Shown piece by piece: positions 53,795 through 62,806 of a stretch of DNA of 64,000 nt; the stretch's first letter is position 1; every line of letters starts with the position of its first letter. Source of the stretch: Fistulifera solaris (taxonomy: Eukaryota > Bacillariophyta > Bacillariophyceae > Naviculales > Stauroneidaceae); the NCBI GenBank assembly GCA_030295235.1, contig AP026128.1:124001-188000 (forward strand). The letters run 5' to 3'. The notes under the pieces are model-generated. The model was not told where the DNA came from. It saw nothing but the letters and a program-made list of their open reading frames with translations, and did no database searches. The translations under genes were made by a program, and so were the position numbers.

Positions 53795-54501
53795 GATTGA
53801 TTATTCCTACCGAATGAGCAAAGTTACTTTGTGGCATGCAAAAGAGGATAGTTACTGTAATGCATTAAAAATTAATGAAGTGGATGCAGTTCAAGCGAAA
53901 TGGCAAAATAAGGCAAACTCAAAAGCTCAGCCTTTTCACTTTTCATCGATCTTTCGTTTTTATTGGGCGTGTGGCAGCATTCTTGTCTATAAGTCTCATC
54001 GTACATTACAGCTAATAGTCTTCAATCACGCATAAGGTAAAGCAATACGAAATTATGTGCACAAATGTCGCAGCAGGAAGCAGAGTCAAAAGAATTGTAC
54101 CGTTCTGGAAAGTAGTGTGATTGAACTGAGTACTATCATGTATCCGGCGAAAATGTCTCCGCCGCGCACAAAGTTCTCGCCGTTCTTCCTCGTGACCGAG
54201 AACCGTGACCAGTGACAATTTCAGTCACTCATGCATTGATTGGATCGGCGCTACCAAGTCGTCTAACTCTCAAGAAAAGTTCAGCTCGGTATAAGGCAAA
54301 TCTATTTATTTACAGCGCTTGCTCTAGTATTAAATCATGTGTGCATTGTACATACATATGCAGGGCATGCAAGTTGTAAGCCTCTTAGGCTTTCACGGAA
54401 CCTGACGTCCCGTCGTCAGTTTAGGCCTGCCGGATCGGTCAGCCATAGATCAGCAAACCAGTTCTTGCTGTTCTTAATAACGCTTTCGTCCAATCATCAT
54501 T
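53795..54501. other. Intergenic stretch, nothing recognised
   Basis: About 700 bases upstream of the basic protein and downstream of the TPR-like gene. No gene or repeat could be supported. Confidence 0.45.
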
Positions 54502-55380
54502 TCAAGCTGCAGGGGCTGCTAGCTCTCCTATTTCTCGAAAAAAGCAAACGTTCAAGAAGAAGGTGCGATATTCCACATCGGTCAGCTCGGCCGGAACGGT
54601 GGCACCCACTTCTTGTGGTCGAGAATTGACAAGATTGGACAATAGACAACCGATTTCATGAACGCAAATGTCCGTTCGTCCGAACACTCGGTAATAGCAG
54701 TGAATGTGCCCCATATTGTTGGCGAGGCTCAGGAAAGCAAGATGCAACGGAACCGCTTGATTTCCATTGATCGTCAAGGCAATGTCTTCCTGATCCGCCA
54801 GCGTGGTGTACGCGAGCGAGTAATATTCCAATGCACACGACATGTCTTTGGATTCACACTTTTCTAGGCCATGATAATGATGCGTCAGGCCAATGTTGTA
54901 CAGTAGGACGGCCGTCAAAACGTGAGAGCAGAACGGAGATTTGCCTTCGCATTTCTGCTGAAGGTCGAGCATCAAATCAAAAGACAAATGCAGAGCTCTT
55001 CCGAACATGACGAAGAAATCATCAACATCGGAGGAAGGCTTCTCTTCAAAGACAGGAACACTTAACAGAAATCGTTCCGGGGTGCCATCCATATCCATGT
55101 CCATATCGTTTTCGTCGTCAGAGTCAGGGCACTGGTTTTCATAACATGAATTGTTGACGTCTAGTTGTGAGACAGGAGTGAGCGAAACAGGTTCTGTAGG
55201 AAGTGGGGTGGGCGCAGGCTTTTGCGTCGTTACGCGAGGTGCGTTCTGAAAGGAAACCAACAGAAGTTCCAAGCCGTTGCGAAACAAGGCTGTTGCCTCA
55301 TTGTACTTCCTTTGCTGCAATTTGAGAATCCCTTGTGAGTTTAGGCTCAAGGAGTGAGCTTGATAGTCTTTTAGTTCCAT
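54502..55380 (-). CDS. TPR-like helical protein, function unknown
   Basis: 292 residues from the Met at 55380 (MELKDYQAHSLSLNSQGILK). The N-terminus forms one TPR-like hairpin (SLNSQGILKLQQRKYNEATA). An acidic insert (DSDDENDMDMDMDG) separates it from a second helical part with TPR spacing (VLTAVLLYNIGLTHHYHG, CALEYYSLAYTTL, PLHLAFLSLANNMGHIHCYY). It ends EVEYRTFFLNVCFF-like helical sequence. This layout is common in small diatom proteins of unknown role that I have seen in several expanded sets. It is probably a binding protein. The first Met 27 bases upstream is a possible alternative start. Confidence 0.68.
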   Translation of the reverse strand: MELKDYQAHSLSLNSQGILKLQQRKYNEATALFRNGLELLLVSFQNAPRVTTQKPAPTPLPTEPVSLTPVSQLDVNNSCYENQCPDSDDENDMDMDMDGTPERFLLSVPVFEEKPSSDVDDFFVMFGRALHLSFDLMLDLQQKCEGKSPFCSHVLTAVLLYNIGLTHHYHGLEKCESKDMSCALEYYSLAYTTLADQEDIALTINGNQAVPLHLAFLSLANNMGHIHCYYRVFGRTDICVHEIGCLLSNLVNSRPQEVGATVPAELTDVEYRTFFLNVCFFREIGELAAPAA

Positions 55381-56647
55381 CTTGATGATTGATTCTATTG
55401 TTAGCAAGCGAAGTTATGCAATGCAGTTTTGATTTTATGATGCTTTTTAGGTTTTCGTGTGCATTGCGCGCAGATGGCCGCTGGCGGTCCGCATTGTACT
55501 CTTATTTAGAGTGTAAAGAATGTTTTTCACTTCGCCACCGCCACTGCCACGACAGCGCCTGTTCGGTCCAGTACTCTTCGTCCTATTGCGGAGTTAAGCC
55601 GCTCGGAGCTTCGGAGCATTAGAAATCCCGATGGCGCGCCACGCAATAACGCGCCACGACGACATTTATTTATTACTGGGTTAAATGATCGTATCTAAAA
55701 AGTCACTCCACGATCAGACAAAAACTGCACGAACTTTGTTATTGCAGGAACCACGAAGCCAGAAATCCATATCCATAAATAATTAATGGCATCGGTGAGA
55801 AGGCGGAAGAATTGCCTAATACCAGTAACTACTCGTCAGATGAGATGACTGTAGCAAAGAAGTGGTAATCAGGCCCTTCGTGCTAGCTGATGGTTGGTCA
55901 TCGTTCGTCATAATAATACTTAACAAATTCATAGGACAAATACATCATCGGTAGAATGCGAAAAGCAAATGCTTCCTCTAGAGTCTAGAGTGCTCCTAGT
56001 ACTGTACATAGTAGATAGTAGGTAGTTTGAAAGATTGTGAAAGCCAACAACGACAGCCGACAGCCGACACCCGACACCCAATACAAATACAATAGACTAG
56101 TCTGGGAGTTGCTCGTGTTTTTTTCCTTTACTCTGCACTCTATGTACCTAGCTAGTTTAGTTCTAGTGTCTAGTCTAGCCTCTCTAGCTCCAAGTAGTCT
56201 AGAGTCTAGAGTCTAGACTAGCGCCAGCGCCTTGTATTCTGTATTTTGTAATGATGGCAGCCAACATTATTTCAATTCGTTGCGTCTTCTTTGATCATCT
56301 CTCTTCTGTTTTCAGCTTCAGAAAATCATATATACTCTACGACTCGTACGTCCTTGTTTTCGGATCGAGGAGCTTCCTATCTTTTCACTCGTCACGTCGC
56401 AAAATCTCACGTCTCATCTCTTGCAACCCACACCCGACACAGAATAGATAATTGCCAGCAGCAGCTACAAGTATCACTACTTCTCTGAGCAGTCGGCAAC
56501 GAGGTGAAAACGAAGACTGGCTCGGTCCATTACGTCACGACTAAAGTCTAGTTATGTCTTCAGCAAGTATTTTTGTTACCACCCCGTTAAAAATTATGAT
56601 GGTCTTGAAAAGTCAAATCTATTGCGCCTCTGAGCCATAGCGGCTGC
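55381..56647. other. Long intergenic stretch with CTAG-rich repeats
   Basis: About 1.27 kb without a credible gene. It has a CTAG-dense part (56148-56222) and a short GACAGCC/GACACCC repeat near 56050-56080. Confidence 0.5.
56148..56222. repeat. CTAG-rich low-complexity repeat
   Basis: About ten CTAG tetramers in 75 bases, ending in tandem AGTCTAG units (56196-56220). A shorter TCTAGAGTCTAGAG copy lies near 55977. Confidence 0.75.
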
Positions 56648-57931
56648 TTAGAAGAAGCACAAACTTGTCATATACTTAATCGACGGGAGTTTTAACGATA
56701 TCTTGGCCACGGTCACCGACCTGAAAGATCCTCCGCTTGGTCCGAATACAAAGTCATCGTCTCTTATCGGAAACACAATTGCCGGTTGCTCCAATTGGGA
56801 CACTTCAAAGAGAATCGCGTCTTTCGTATCCGTCAGTGATAATCCGCATGCCTGGCAAAATGTGGCAGAATCTTTTCTCATTAACAATCGGGCCACATCC
56901 TCCAATGGTACTGCTTCTGCCCTACCCCAAGTCACGTTGTACATTTGTAGCGCATTCCAGCGAAGATGGCTCAACTGTCTCGCGACACAACATCGAACCA
57001 AAGCACTAAATGTGGCATGATTAGAACCTTCTCGAAGTAACTTCAATACAATGAACCAGTTGCCTTGTGCCCATTCTCCGGCTAATCGAAGACTCCAATT
57101 CAACAATTCCCCTTTTCCTCGATACACTTTACGATACAGTTCCGAGAACGACAAAGGCTCCTCACAGCACACCTGCAGAAGGAGGGTGTAGGCTAACACT
57201 TCATCATCCCATTCTCGCTGGATCTCTGTAGAATCCTTGGTATTCAACCAGTAGTTCGATAGGGCAGCTTTCAAGGCGTCCATTCCTAATTTAGAGGAAT
57301 ACTCGGGAACATCGGCCATGAAATATATAATCAATATTTGTGACCGGATCATCGACAATTGTATCCGCTTGGACGTCTGCTGGGATCGAGTCAAATCAAC
57401 TTGTACGGCACGGAAGCGATCTTGCACAAACTCGACTACCGAGAGGTACGAAACAGGGACCCCATCCGGCGATCTAGAGGGTGCCGCAATGAGTAACTGC
57501 TGCAAATATTGAACCGTACCGTGTAGTTGCTCCATCGTCCGCGGAGGATACCGGTCTGTCACGCCCGCTGCCGAGCGCCGATATTTGCTCACGGCCAAAC
57601 ACGGATCGATGGCGTATCGATCTTTCGTCGCTTTTGTTTGCGAATTTTGAAGAGCCGCTTGCAGCGACGAAGAGCGCCCAATAGATGACGACATTCTTTC
57701 AAAGATCGAAACTTCTCCGGAGGATTGCCGATCGTCGCATTCTTCTTTCCGACACATAGAATATGGGGCGGGTTGAGGCGGCATGTCGGACGGATACTGC
57801 GCTAATCCGAGTATAACACGATTAGAAGAGTCCTTGCCTCCTTCCTTTTCCAAACCATAAAATTTCTCTAGGGCTTGCATTCTATTATTCAAAATTTGCC
57901 AAGTAACAAGCGTATCATCGATCTTCGTCAT
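56648..57931 (-). CDS. SAC3/GANP-domain protein
   Basis: 427 residues from the Met at 57931. The N-terminal part carries a conserved stretch of SAC3/GANP proteins: ILGLAQYPSDMPPQ, CLAVSKYRRSAAGVTDRYPP, YLSVVEFVQDRFRAVQVDLT, IRSQILIIYFM. It continues with the helical PCI-like repeats (EVLAYTLLLQVCCEEPLSF, EWAQGNWFIVLKLL). SAC3 proteins scaffold mRNA export (TREX-2) or related complexes. This one is short, closer to the Thp3/LENG8 branch. The last 22 residues are doubtful: a one-base shift near 56733 would end the protein with DIVKTPVD, which looks more natural. Confidence 0.82.
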   Translation of the reverse strand: MTKIDDTLVTWQILNNRMQALEKFYGLEKEGGKDSSNRVILGLAQYPSDMPPQPAPYSMCRKEECDDRQSSGEVSIFERMSSSIGRSSSLQAALQNSQTKATKDRYAIDPCLAVSKYRRSAAGVTDRYPPRTMEQLHGTVQYLQQLLIAAPSRSPDGVPVSYLSVVEFVQDRFRAVQVDLTRSQQTSKRIQLSMIRSQILIIYFMADVPEYSSKLGMDALKAALSNYWLNTKDSTEIQREWDDEVLAYTLLLQVCCEEPLSFSELYRKVYRGKGELLNWSLRLAGEWAQGNWFIVLKLLREGSNHATFSALVRCCVARQLSHLRWNALQMYNVTWGRAEAVPLEDVARLLMRKDSATFCQACGLSLTDTKDAILFEVSQLEQPAIVFPIRDDDFVFGPSGGSFRSVTVAKISLKLPSIKYMTSLCFF

Positions 57932-58888
57932 CGTCGCACCTTTCCTCCAACAACAACAAAACTCAGTAAGTTTAAAGTTAAAATTGACCACCATTCCAAC
58001 AACCAGCTAAACTCAACCCTTATTGAGCGCAAGCTGAAAACGAAAGCACGGATGCACGGTCACACTTTGGAAGAACTATGGATGTTTTGGTGCGTTGGCG
58101 CTTGCGGATCTATGGTAAGAATTATGGGATTGAAATACAGATAATCAGATCTTCTATTTTCTATTTTGATTACAAGGTAGAAGGAAAGGTGAAGAATTTT
58201 TGTCACACTGAAGTTCGGCAACGTGCAATCTCCGACGAAAACTACCTGGTATTAAAAAGCCTGGGGACTGAGACTGAGGACTCAGGTGAGGAAAAATCCT
58301 CTTGGCCTTGGCGGCTCACTGTCGTGACTCATCGGCGTCCGTGAATAACAATGAATCAATGACGTAGAAACAATCGGCACCGACCAACGACCAAGTTGGC
58401 ACCGACAAGAAAAACGACGATGATTGACAGTGCCCAATACAAGAAGTAATTGCAATCTCCTCAATCGACCTTCCAGTCCCGAAATGGCATTGTACTATCA
58501 AGCCTCGTGTACAAACACGGCATCGAATTCTAACAAGGGACTGGACAGTCTTGTCTGATTGGAACCTTTCACGACCAGTGACATCGGGCCTCTTTTAGAA
58601 TCTTGCAGCGACTAGAAGATACAAGATGCTAAACTGTTTATTACAGTAGATACAACTTTTCATTCGGTCGTGTAAGACTCCTCTAAGGCAGAACGAACAA
58701 CGAACGAAGTTCCGCATTTGAGTTTGTGCTTAGTGTACTGTCATCCTGAGTACAGAGTACAGAGGTGAAACACGTCAAAGGATAAAAGGAAAACCCCAGA
58801 CGTGCAAGCTCAGTATCGCCTCCAAGAAGATTACAATTATTGGAATTTTTGTGTTTGTAAAAGGCTGAGCAGTCTTCGATTTACGATG

Positions 58889-58951
58889 GGAGACTTCCGT
58901 TAGGTCTCCAACCAGGGTGAACCTCTTCCGATAGCTCTCCCGTTAGGAGAG
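58889..58951. repeat. Two hairpins sharing a CCGTTAG loop
   Basis: 58889-58909: GGAGAC and GTCTCC around TTCCGTTAG. 58935-58951: CTCTCC and GGAGAG around CGTTA. Stems are perfect over 6 bp and the loops share CCGTTAG. Confidence 0.65.
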
Positions 58952-59124
58952 ACGTTAACTGACTACATTCAACTTTACAGTAGAGTACGCGCCATTGGAT
59001 GTGGTACTAATTACTTAGAATCTACTTAGGTTGCTCGATAAAGTAACAAAGCCTTATGAATGACAGTCCCGGATGATTCATGAATCACCCCTCTAAGATA
59101 ACCAAATCCTCAATAAACAATAGT

Positions 59125-59265
59125 CAGCGAGCGCGACCGCTCTTGATAAAGAAAAGTCAGCGAGCGCGACCGCTCTCAATTGTCAATAAAGAAAAACCAG
59201 CCTACGTGACCCTGATGCAGCGAGCGCGACCTTCCAATAAAGAAAAACCCAGCCTACGTGACCTT
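59125..59265. repeat. Three direct repeats CAGCGAGCGCGACC with AATAAAGAAAAA spacers
   Basis: CAGCGAGCGCGACC starts at 59125, 59158 and 59218. Each is followed by an A-rich spacer, the last two also by CAGCCTACGTGACC. This may be the subterminal repeat of the neighbouring MULE. Confidence 0.7.
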
Positions 59266-59382
59266 CCACCGATCAAGGCTTTCGCCGAAAACTACTTCGT
59301 GTAAATAATCAAAACCCAATCTACACAATTTCAGTTTCAAACTAGACTTGGTTGATTAATATCACACATTACTCTATACGTG

Positions 59383-60202
59383 TCATTCAGCCAATTGAAA
59401 CATAACATCAAATACAAAAGGTCGGAGATCATCTCCGACTCCAATCTCCGAAATAGAGTCAAGGAACCATGTCCTCTCATTGAGGGCACGTCGACCATGT
59501 TTCAGAATTGTCGCCGCATAAAAACATACATATGGTCCGCAACTATGGCCATCATGTTGCAATAGTTTATTGGGAAGACGCATTTCTTGGTATTCCCACG
59601 GAGCGAAATCGGGTAATGTTGATTCCTGCTGCTCGCTTGTTGACGCTACATTCTAATTGCTGCCTCACCGCACGCGAATTTAAATAAACCTGAAAGCCAG
59701 ACAGCATTAGAGTAGTGATCGTCCGGATCTTCGAGGGAGTCGAGCTTGAATAAATAACTCGATTATCGGCATCAACCACCATCAACCACCAGTGCCTCTC
59801 CTTGCACATAGGGAATAAATGAATGCCCAAATTGTTCGATTTTGTCATAGAATTCAATGCCACAAACGCTGAACTAAGCTGCAGTCTACCCTCTCTCTTA
59901 ATATTTTGGTTGGCGGAATCCCACAGATTACTCATGACATACGACGGGTGTGCAATAACTCCCTCATCCGTTACGGTCTTGCTTGTTATGCTTTCAAGGA
60001 AACTGTTCACAATCGCGTCATTGAAATAACATTGCGAGTTCATAATTTCAAGGCATTCACTGGTTATGGATGCCGTGGCACCACTTAGCACCTTGATATG
60101 ATGCTTCTTTCCCTCTTCAGGTCGTGACGACTCAGCGACCTTTATCAACGCCCCCTTTGCACTGGATTGCAAAAAGGAGTGACCGAAGAGATCCCCTGGC
60201 AT
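59383..60202 (-). CDS. Ulp1-like (C48) cysteine protease of the MULE
   Basis: About 272 residues. The triad is visible: His in KERHWWLMVVD, Asp/Asn in DADNRVIYSSS, and Gln/Cys in LLQHDGHSCGPYVCFYAA. Upstream LEIMNSQCYFNDAIVNSFLE is the usual start of the C48 domain (W-L-N-D-x-I-I equivalent). C48 enzymes process or remove SUMO-like tags; in MULEs their role is unknown. One base extra in the G3 run 59611-59613 splits the frame just before the Cys motif. It lies downstream of the transposase on the same strand, so it is most likely part of the same element. Confidence 0.78.
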
Positions 60203-60823
60203 CTTCTTTGTTGTAAATCAGATCGTTTCCATTCTTTCTTGTCCCTACAGTGATAAATGATTCTATTCCACTTCTTTCCTTTTGCTGTCTCTGCAAGAGT
60301 ATTCCGCGACGTGGATTGCAATATTGTTCTCACTCACAAGTCCTCGCTGGTTTGCGCCCTTGCGTTTTCGGGTTGAAGCCCTTCTTTTCATCGTTAAATC
60401 ATTTGTTTCCGCTTTCCGTGAAATGATTCTGGAATATCAAACTCGTGTTCTTGAACCAAACAATTTAATTGCTCAATGGTTCCCACAAATGGATAAGCTG
60501 TGTCGTAAAAATAGGATACGATCTTTGATGGTTCATCAGTAATGACTGGGGGTTGCAAAGGGGCTACTCCAATTTGCCTTACTTGTTGTCGACGTAATGA
60601 AAATTGATTTTCATTTCTGGGATCTACAATCTTACCGCCTCAGGTCGAAGGGTGTTCTCAAGAATTGTGATGAGGTCCCACTAGTGGCAGTAGCGGGACT
60701 TGTTATAGCTCTACGAAGTTCTTCTGGTTTTCGGAATACCCACTGAAAATGAACTTGAGAGCGCTTCATTTTGTGCCAAGTTCTTTCTTCGCAGATCTAG
60801 CGGCATTTTCAGGAAATGCGAAT
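60203..60823. other. MULE interior without a supported gene
   Basis: About 620 bases between the protease and the repeat-rich frames. It has one GCGGGACTTG copy (60693-60702) and otherwise no readable protein, so the coding part may be degraded here. Confidence 0.4.
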
Positions 60824-61614
60824 TTAATCGTCACTGAGATTACCGGATTTGGCGGGACTTGCATTCTTCTTTTGGATGTCTAATCGCCTTTTAAATACAT
60901 GTGATGAATCGTCACTAGCAGACGTGGCGGGACTTGCATTAGTGGGTTCTGTCTTCGGTATCTTTATAATCATATCTTCAGGAATCGTGATACTTCGGTT
61001 GTTGGACTGTTTCGAATGAGATCTTGGCAGTGCTCTCAGATTACCCCTCTTCATAGTTGGCATCTCAACTATGGAAGAAACTGCTGTGGCGGGACTTCCT
61101 GCTTTTGCTTCTGCAATCGGTGGCGGTTTCAACTTCTTTTTACGGGCATGAGTCGGGCCTTTGGCTCTGGAATTTGCTGTCAGTTTCGATCTTTTCCTTT
61201 TTTGTGTTGTATTCTCATTCATTGAAGACTCGATAGTCAAGGCATGAGCTCTGATATCAGGTGGTGGCTTCAGATTTTGACTCTTCATGGTCGGCCTCTC
61301 AAAGATTGACGAATCAGTTGTGGCGGGACTTGTTCCTTCAGCTTTTTGATTTGGTGGCTGTTTCGGCCGCTTTCCTCTTTCTCGCCATTTTGACTAATGA
61401 AAAATCTGTTGTTGCTGGACTGGAAGCACAAGCTGTTGTGGTCGGCGGTGGTTTCAAATTCGGTCTGGATGCGGTCGCTGTCTTCAATATCGATGACTTT
61501 GGCGGTAGATGGACTTGCCTTCATGCTTTTTAAATTCGTTTACTTGTTTGGATCTCCTCTTTGTTCTAGTTGTTGGCATTTCATTTACTGAATATTCTGT
61601 TGTTGCGGGACTTG
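60693..61614. repeat. Dispersed GGCGGGACTTG repeat coding for SPAT
   Basis: Exact or near copies lie at 60693, 60851, 60926, 61088, 61322 and 61605, with decayed ones near 61414 and 61505. On the minus strand each reads TSPAT or ASPAT. Spacing is irregular (about 75-235 bases). Confidence 0.75.
60824..61524 (-). CDS. MULE middle region: basic segments with SPAT repeats
   Basis: Read on the minus strand in two frames (61524-61285 and 61288-60824), this region encodes a low-complexity protein with recurring (A/T)SPAT units, short KRKRSK- or MKRGN-type basic patches and KPPP segments (AKAGSPATAVSSIVEMPTMK, EPTNASPATSASDDSSH, KNASPAKSGN). It continues the same pattern as the zinc-knuckle frame upstream (ASSPATTEYSVNEMPTT). 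At the DNA level the plus strand shows the unit GGCGGGACTTG. It looks like a linker with nuclear-localisation signals. Frame changes leave the exact protein uncertain. Confidence 0.5.
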
Positions 61615-62221
61615 AGGCAAAAGCATTATGTGCGGTGCTTGGTTCCACATCTTCATCCTCTAGAATTGTCGACAGATGACCCGAGTGTGCACTGTTCAGA
61701 CGGGAATCGTCATGGATGCCTACCTCGACATCATCAACCATGGTCAATTCTTGTTCGTGACTTCTTCTTTCCGTGTAATCCTTGTCACGAATAATTACTA
61801 CAATATCTCGGTTACTACCTGACGGAGCAAGGTCCATATCCAGAAGATAGTTATTTTCGTTGTCGTCTTCAGCGTGAATTTCTGCAGCGTCTTCTCCAGT
61901 AAGCTTTAAAATCCGTGACTGGACAATGGCATTGGCTGCATCAGAGTCTTCTACTAAGCCAATCTTGTCAATATTGTGAAGGCCATGTCCTCCGGAGGTA
62001 TCATCGTTGTCCAAATCTTCAGAAGTAATTCCTGCATCCATGTCAATGACGCATGTTGGGAAATGGTTGACCAGAATTGCGCCAGTTTCAAGTAATGCAG
62101 GATCCATGTACCTTCGATCATCTTTGAGGTAGTCCAGACACTGTCGAATTGTGTGATTCGGTGATCTGCAGTGAAAGCAGTGCCGAGGTAAGGGCTTGCC
62201 GTCTCTACGCTTAAGGCCCAA
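61484..62221 (-). CDS. MULE zinc-knuckle region
   Basis: 245 residues, open at the left. It starts with a zinc knuckle, CFHCRSPNHTIRQC (C-x2-C-x4-H-x4-C), the kind that follows the transposase domain in MULEs, then turns into an acidic stretch and ends with a SPAT unit and a basic patch (RTKRRSKQVNEFKKH). It is probably the C-terminal part of the transposase polyprotein. The nominal start codon is not ATG, which supports reading it as a continuation. Confidence 0.62.
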   Translation of the reverse strand: MGLKRRDGKPLPRHCFHCRSPNHTIRQCLDYLKDDRRYMDPALLETGAILVNHFPTCVIDMDAGITSEDLDNDDTSGGHGLHNIDKIGLVEDSDAANAIVQSRILKLTGEDAAEIHAEDDNENNYLLDMDLAPSGSNRDIVVIIRDKDYTERRSHEQELTMVDDVEVGIHDDSRLNSAHSGHLSTILEDEDVEPSTAHNAFASSPATTEYSVNEMPTTRTKRRSKQVNEFKKHEGKSIYRQSHRY

Positions 62222-62806
62222 GAGTTGATTCTAGCTGTTGCATGTGTTCCGCCTTTGGTTTGGTCCCAAAATCAAACAGACCATCGGGCGGCAATCGCTT
62301 CTGCTATTGCATCGTTATTTCGACTGAGCTTGTTCTTTGAACTTGGCTCATACTCCTTTGTCATTCGTGCTGATTCCAGCGCCGATTGCTTCTTTTTTCT
62401 TTGACTTACGTGGTCCCGGTTCACCATTACTGATTATTCTGTTCCCGAGTTAAGCTTGTCAGTGTAAGTTGGTGATGGATAAATGTTTTCTGATTGATAA
62501 GCAAGCTTGATATCCCCAAATCCCGGGACGTCAAGTCAGCGGATAGTTGTTAAGAAACTCTGTAAGGAAGCCGGCGATCACCACTTGTCGGAACTTTTCC
62601 AAACTCTTCAGAGAATTCGCGAAAACACAGAGGGTGGGATTGAGGGCCAAGTTGAGGATCTTGTAATGCGAAACAAGGTTGATGTGGCCGCAGTAGATTT
62701 CCCGCATCGCTGTTCTACTGCAGGAGCAGTACAGGGACGGAGTGCTCGTGGGTTCATAAGTAACATACTCCGTCTTCTTGTGCTTTTCAGCTGCATAATT
62801 TGAATT
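62222..62806. other. MULE interior between transposase and zinc knuckle
   Basis: About 585 bases without a clear protein on either strand. On the minus strand short pieces are open in different frames, so it is probably coding sequence with indels. Confidence 0.35.

Larger units (their letters stand above)
57932..59382. other. Intergenic stretch holding hairpins and a three-copy repeat
   Basis: About 1.4 kb between the SAC3 gene and the transposon protease. Two hairpins (58889-58951) and three direct repeats (59125-59265) lie in its right half, probably the terminal part of the MULE. No gene is supported. Confidence 0.45.

Noticed and set aside
59080-59304. Plus-strand frame of 74 codons with repeated SQRARPL and KEKP
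   Set aside because: Its composition is due to the three DNA direct repeats. There is no start context or family likeness.
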